8,369 bases of DNA from DASPKW01 sp038244055 (GTDB taxonomy: Bacteria; Planctomycetota; Phycisphaerae; Tepidisphaerales; Tepidisphaeraceae): assembly GCA_038244055.1 (NCBI GenBank), contig JBBRTW010000324.1:1-8369 (forward strand), in the 5' to 3' direction. This document shows, one piece after another, positions 6,007 through 8,369 of this stretch. The number at the start of each line of letters is the position of its first letter. Position 1 is the first letter of the stretch. Both the position numbers and the translations under genes were made by a program. The notes beneath the pieces are model-generated. The model was not told where the DNA came from and ran no database searches. It was given only the letters and a program-made list of their open reading frames with translations.

Positions 6007-6651
6007 ATGGCCGAAAAAGCGGAAAAAAAGCCCGAAGCAGCGCCCCATCCCCCAGCGGATAAAAAAGAGGGCGCGGAGAAGAAGGCGGGCGGGGGGCTGA
6101 TGAGCAAGACGCCCGTCGTCATGGGGTTGGTCATGGTTCTGGAGGCGGTGGTGCTGTTTGCGGGGTTCAAGTTCGTCGGCGGAGGGGCCAAGCCGGCGGT
6201 GGCGGTGGAACTGGTCGCGGAAAAGGATGAAGGACATGGCGGAGGAGGGAATGATGGTGGGCATGGCGGCGGTGGGCACGATGCGCCGGCCGGGGGCGGG
6301 GCGAAAATTACGGACAAAAAGAAGACCGTGGAGATCAATGTTCTGGATTTCAAAGCCCCCAATAACATGAACGGGCGGCGATTTGTTTACGATGTGAGTA
6401 TTTTTGCGGCCATCAAAGGGGAGAACGAAGCCAAGGTAAAGGAATCGCTCAAAGATCAGGAAGCGCGGGTAAAAGACCGGATTCGCACGATCATCGCGCA
6501 GATGGACCCCGAAAAACTGGGTGGCGGGTCGGAGCCGGGGCTGGAAACTCTGCGGCGTCAGGTGAAGAGCCAGCTTGAATTAATTATTGGTGACGACATG
6601 ATAAGCGAGGTCCTGATCCCCCGCTGCATTCCTTTCCGCGCCGACTTCTGA
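6007..6651 (+). CDS. fliL: Flagellar basal-body protein FliL
   Basis: FliL is a single-pass inner-membrane protein that surrounds and stabilises the MotAB stator at the basal body. The 214-aa product has a Lys/Ala/Pro-rich cytoplasmic tail (1-34), one membrane segment (about 35-57, PVVMGLVMVLEAVVLFAGF), a Gly/His/Asp-rich linker (about 75-98), and a periplasmic domain (about 104-214). That domain ends in the FliL-like ISEVLIPRCIPFRADF, preceded by helix-forming sequence (VKESLKDQEARVKDRIRTII). It is longer than enterobacterial FliL (about 155) because of the tail and linker. The start is supported by the AGGTGA six to ten bases upstream. The stop codon lies in a small hairpin (CCGACT 6641-6646, AGTCGG 6651-6656). 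It follows flbD and precedes fliN; the expected fliM is not between them. Confidence 0.85.
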   Translation: MAEKAEKKPEAAPHPPADKKEGAEKKAGGGLMSKTPVVMGLVMVLEAVVLFAGFKFVGGGAKPAVAVELVAEKDEGHGGGGNDGGHGGGGHDAPAGGGAKITDKKKTVEINVLDFKAPNNMNGRRFVYDVSIFAAIKGENEAKVKESLKDQEARVKDRIRTIIAQMDPEKLGGGSEPGLETLRRQVKSQLELIIGDDMISEVLIPRCIPFRADF

Positions 6652-6793
6652 GTCGGGCAGGGGGCATGGGGCGGTGGAGAGGGTATCAAGCCCTTCACCG
6701 GGCGGCTCGAGGCAGGAGGCCTCGGGCGTTGCGAATCGAAGGTCCGGGTGAGGTTTCCCCCGGGCCAGGATCGCAGGCCAAGGATGGTGCATC
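6652..6793 (+). promoter_or_regulatory. Structured leader of fliN with CsrA-like GGA sites
   Basis: This 142-base spacer is rich in pairing. GCTCGAGGC (6705-6713) and GCCTCGGGC (6719-6727) form a 9-bp stem with one wobble around the loop AGGAG. GGTCCGGG (6741-6748) pairs with CCCGGGCC (6759-6766) around a 10-base loop. CAAGGATG (6779-6786) lies at the ribosome-binding position of fliN and equals the core of the CsrA consensus (CARGGAUG). Two GGA sites, one in a hairpin loop and one over the Shine-Dalgarno region, is the classic layout of a CsrA-repressed leader. It does not match a riboswitch class I recognise. Confidence 0.45.
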
Positions 6794-7333
6794 ATGCCGG
6801 ACCCAACCTCTCCAGGCGCGGGGGATTCGAATCCCACTTCCTCAGATTCCCCGGGCGGCTCGGATCCCTTCGCGGGGTCTGATGATCTTCTGGGCGGGCT
6901 CGATCAGGCCAGCATCGACGAGCTGCTCAAGCAGGCGAGCTTCGACGATCCCACGGCACATGGCGCGGGAGCCGAGGCCGCGCGCGAGCGCGGCGGCTCG
7001 GCGACGGCGGTGGCCGAGATGCCCGATTCCAGCCCGATGCATCTGCCCGATTTCTCGCAGGTGATGGCCGATGCGCAGGTATCGAGCATCGACCTGCTGC
7101 GGGATGTGGATCTCAACGTGAAAATCGAGCTGGGGCGTTCGCGGATGCTGGTGGAAGATGTGTTGAAGCTCGGGGAGGGGTCGGTGGTGGAACTCGATAA
7201 GCTGGCGGGCGATCCGGTGGATGTGTTCGTGAACGAGCGGCTGGTGGCGCGGGGGGAAGTGCTGGTACTGAACGATAATTTCTGCGTTCGGATCAACGAG
7301 ATTGTCGCAACGGCCAAGGAAGAGGGGCTGTGA
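6794..7333 (+). CDS. fliN: Flagellar motor switch protein FliN with FliM-like N-terminal motif
   Basis: FliN forms the lower C-ring, taking part in rotor switching and in docking the FliH-FliI export complex. Residues about 98-172 are a canonical SpoA domain: IDLLRDVDLNVKIELGRSRM, then VLKLGEGSVVELDKLAGDPV and LVARGEVLVLNDNFCVRINE. The roughly 95 N-terminal residues are Ser/Asp/Gly/Ala-rich and look disordered, making the protein 179 aa against about 137 in E. coli. Within them, LDQASIDELL (36-45) resembles the CheY-binding peptide of FliM (LSQAEIDALL in E. coli), as also seen in FliY proteins. The ATG at 6794 follows AAGGA with a usable spacing. The stop overlaps the fliO start (TGATG), implying translational coupling. 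Confidence 0.93.
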   Translation: MPDPTSPGAGDSNPTSSDSPGGSDPFAGSDDLLGGLDQASIDELLKQASFDDPTAHGAGAEAARERGGSATAVAEMPDSSPMHLPDFSQVMADAQVSSIDLLRDVDLNVKIELGRSRMLVEDVLKLGEGSVVELDKLAGDPVDVFVNERLVARGEVLVLNDNFCVRINEIVATAKEEGL

Positions 7334-8369
7334 TGAATTGCGGATTGCGGATGGCGGATTGCGGATTGAGGGGGAGGGTTCTTGCATGCTTGCTGGTGTT
7401 TTTGTGTGGCGCGTCCGCGCTGGGTCAGACGACACAGTCGGCGGTGGAGAGATCGCCGCTGGCTTCGATTGGCGCGGGATCGGTTGCGGCGGCGGCTCCA
7501 CCGGCAGCAGTGGGAGCGCCGGCGGAGCGGCCGGTTGCTGGAAAGACTGTTCCCGCGGCATCGACGGTGGAGGATCCCGAAAGATTGATGCTTTTGCCGG
7601 GGCGGCACGGCGCTTCGACGAGCCAGCCGACCACCGGGCCGGCGGCGGCGCAGGTGAGTTCGCCGGGCGATCCCCTGGATCTGAAGCGGATCGGGATCGC
7701 CCTGGCGGTGGTGCTGGCGATCATTTATTTCTCGCAGCGAGCGTGGAAGCGGCTGGGGCTGCCGGGGGCGATCAAATCAACCGGGGCGCTGCAGGTGATT
7801 TCTCGGCTGAATTTAGCACCCAAGCAGCAGATCATCCTGTTGCGGGTGGGGCGGCGCTGCGTGCTGGTGGGGAACAGTGGGACGCAGATGAATCCACTGT
7901 CGGAAATTACGGATCCCGATGAAGTGGCGGCCCTCCTGGGTCAATCGCCGCCGGAAGGGCGGGAGACGATCACGGCTTCGTTCAATGCCGTGCTAGGCGG
8001 GGCGGAGAATCGATTTGAGGAGGAGCAAGCGCTGGGCGCGGAATCGTCTGCGCTAGATAATTCATCAGTGGAGGCTGGGAAGCGGAAAACGGAAAGTGTC
8101 AATCGCAAATCTGAATTGCCGGAGCCAATTGTCACCTTTGGCCGGGCGCTGGCGCGCATGGGTGAGCCAGAATCCTTTCTCTTTCCCAGCAAAACGGATT
8201 GGCTCAGTTCGCTCACATGGTTGGATGAATTTGAAGGCATGCGTGAATTGGCGGAAAAGTTTCGCACGGATCTGCGCCGCTGGACAGCGGCAGTTGTGTT
8301 GCCGGTCGATGAACTTTTGCTCACGCTGGGCAACGATCTCTTTACGAAACCAGCCGATTTGGCCTTGAC
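7333..8369 (+). CDS. fliO: Flagellar export protein FliO, open at window end, with a foreign-looking C-terminal part
   Basis: FliO helps assemble the FliP/Q/R export gate in the inner membrane. The frame opens at the ATG overlapping the fliN stop and stays open for 345 codons to the window end. Residues 1-32 look like a signal peptide (hydrophobic VLACLLVFLCGASALG), and 35-115 are Ala/Pro/Ser-rich. A membrane segment follows (about 119-134, RIGIALAVVLAIIYFS), then the FliO core (GALQVISRLNLAPKQQIILL and VGRRCVLVGNSG) ending with PDEVAALLGQ near 204. Beyond residue 236 (base 8041) G+C drops from about 67% to 53%. The translation (DWLSSL near 289, LRRWTAAVVLPVDELLLTLG, then NDLFTKPADLAL) resembles UvrD/Rep-type helicases as I remember them, not FliO. 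The first 13 residues are encoded by a heptamer array, so the true start could be later, for example the ATG at 7351. Confidence 0.75.
   Translation, partial: MNCGLRMADCGLRGRVLACLLVFLCGASALGQTTQSAVERSPLASIGAGSVAAAAPPAAVGAPAERPVAGKTVPAASTVEDPERLMLLPGRHGASTSQPTTGPAAAQVSSPGDPLDLKRIGIALAVVLAIIYFSQRAWKRLGLPGAIKSTGALQVISRLNLAPKQQIILLRVGRRCVLVGNSGTQMNPLSEITDPDEVAALLGQSPPEGRETITASFNAVLGGAENRFEEEQALGAESSALDNSSVEAGKRKTESVNRKSELPEPIVTFGRALARMGEPESFLFPSKTDWLSSLTWLDEFEGMRELAEKFRTDLRRWTAAVVLPVDELLLTLGNDLFTKPADLAL
7337..7371 (+). repeat. Five tandem heptamers at the fliN-fliO junction
   Basis: ATTGCGG (7337-7343), ATTGCGG, ATGGCGG, ATTGCGG and ATTGAGG (ending 7371) are five head-to-tail 7-bp units, three of them identical. 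They start four bases after the fliN stop and lie inside the presumed fliO start, encoding the Cys/Leu/Arg-rich residues CGLRMADCGLRG. This is a different unit from the GCAGTAG array at 3558-3640 but the same style of intergenic heptamer repeat. Confidence 0.85.
8041..8369 (+). other. Compositionally distinct segment resembling part of a UvrD/Rep-type helicase
   Basis: By hand count, G+C is 67-68% in 7621-7740 and 7921-8040 but about 53% in 8041-8280. Codon choice also changes, with many more A/T-ending codons. The in-frame translation from about residue 264 of the fliO frame contains TDWLSSLTWLDEF, FRTDLRRW, LPVDELLLTLGNDLF and KPADLAL. This pattern recalls a conserved non-motor region of UvrD/Rep superfamily I helicases found in Chloroflexi and cyanobacteria (with LPIDQLLLTIAQDLF-type sequence). 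No helicase motor motif (Walker A or B) is in the visible part. The assignment is from memory and tentative. Confidence 0.45.

Noticed and set aside
6652..6793. Cyclic-di-GMP riboswitch in the fliN leader
   Set aside because: The hairpins are strong, but the conserved bases of the known c-di-GMP riboswitch classes are not seen.
6824..6842. GGGGATTCGAATCCC resembles a tRNA T-arm
   Set aside because: The stem cannot be drawn with a 7-base T-loop, there is no acceptor, D or anticodon arm around it, and it lies inside the well-supported fliN reading frame.
7302..7922. Plus-strand open frame of 206 codons overlapping fliN end and fliO
   Set aside because: It is one frame off from the fliO core; its Gly/Ala-rich translation shows no signal peptide, membrane segment or FliO motif.
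7941..8333. Minus-strand open frame of 130 codons near the window end
   Set aside because: It is Ser-rich shadow sequence opposite the continuous fliO/helicase-like frame, without recognisable motifs.

Overview
The window is GC-rich bacterial chromosome: most coding stretches are about 65-70% G+C with strong G/C third-position bias. It holds two housekeeping genes on the minus strand (RNase D, then the shikimate enzyme AroB) and, diverging from them, a plus-strand run of flagellar genes: flgD, flgE, flbD, fliL, fliN and fliO. Weak or absent Shine-Dalgarno sequences, a short FlgD, a SwrD-type FlbD and a FliO with a long Ala/Pro-rich periplasmic part suggest a flagellated member of the Planctomycetota, perhaps Phycisphaerae-like. 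That taxonomic placement is an inference from gene style, not from a marker gene.

Layout. 1-39: hairpin just past the aroB stop. 40-1131 (minus): aroB, with a possible GTG start at 1179. 1132/1180-1443: spacer with a perfect 16-bp palindrome (1221-1236) that reads as a ParB-binding parS site. 1444-2793 (minus): RNase D. 2794-3113: divergent spacer with no convincing promoter. 3114-3551: flgD. 3552-3811: spacer with an inverted array of heptamers and a leader hairpin. 3812-5557: flgE. 5558-5700: leader with three strong hairpins. 5701-5895: flbD. 5896-6006: spacer with an exact sigma-28 -10 element (GCCGATAA). 6007-6651: fliL. 6652-6793: structured leader. 6794-7333: fliN. 7333 to the window end: fliO, overlapping the fliN stop by one base and still open at 8369.

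How the genes work together. FlgD and FlgE build the hook. FlbD (SwrD-type) and FliL belong to stator and motor function. FliN is a C-ring switch/export protein, and FliO is a membrane component of the flagellar type III export gate. The usual neighbours motA/motB (near flbD) and fliM (between fliL and fliN) are absent. FliN carries an N-terminal segment resembling the CheY-binding peptide of FliM.

Most notable points. (1) The fliO frame runs without a stop into a region of sharply lower G+C (about 53% versus 67-68%), whose translation resembles a UvrD/Rep-type helicase and not FliO. This could be a real fusion, a recombination scar or a chimeric assembly. (2) There is a parS-like site between the housekeeping genes. 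(3) Several flagellar leaders show hairpins with GGA in the loop, and fliN has a CAAGGATG at the ribosome-binding position; together these suggest CsrA control. (4) Two unrelated heptamer repeat families sit at flagellar gene junctions.
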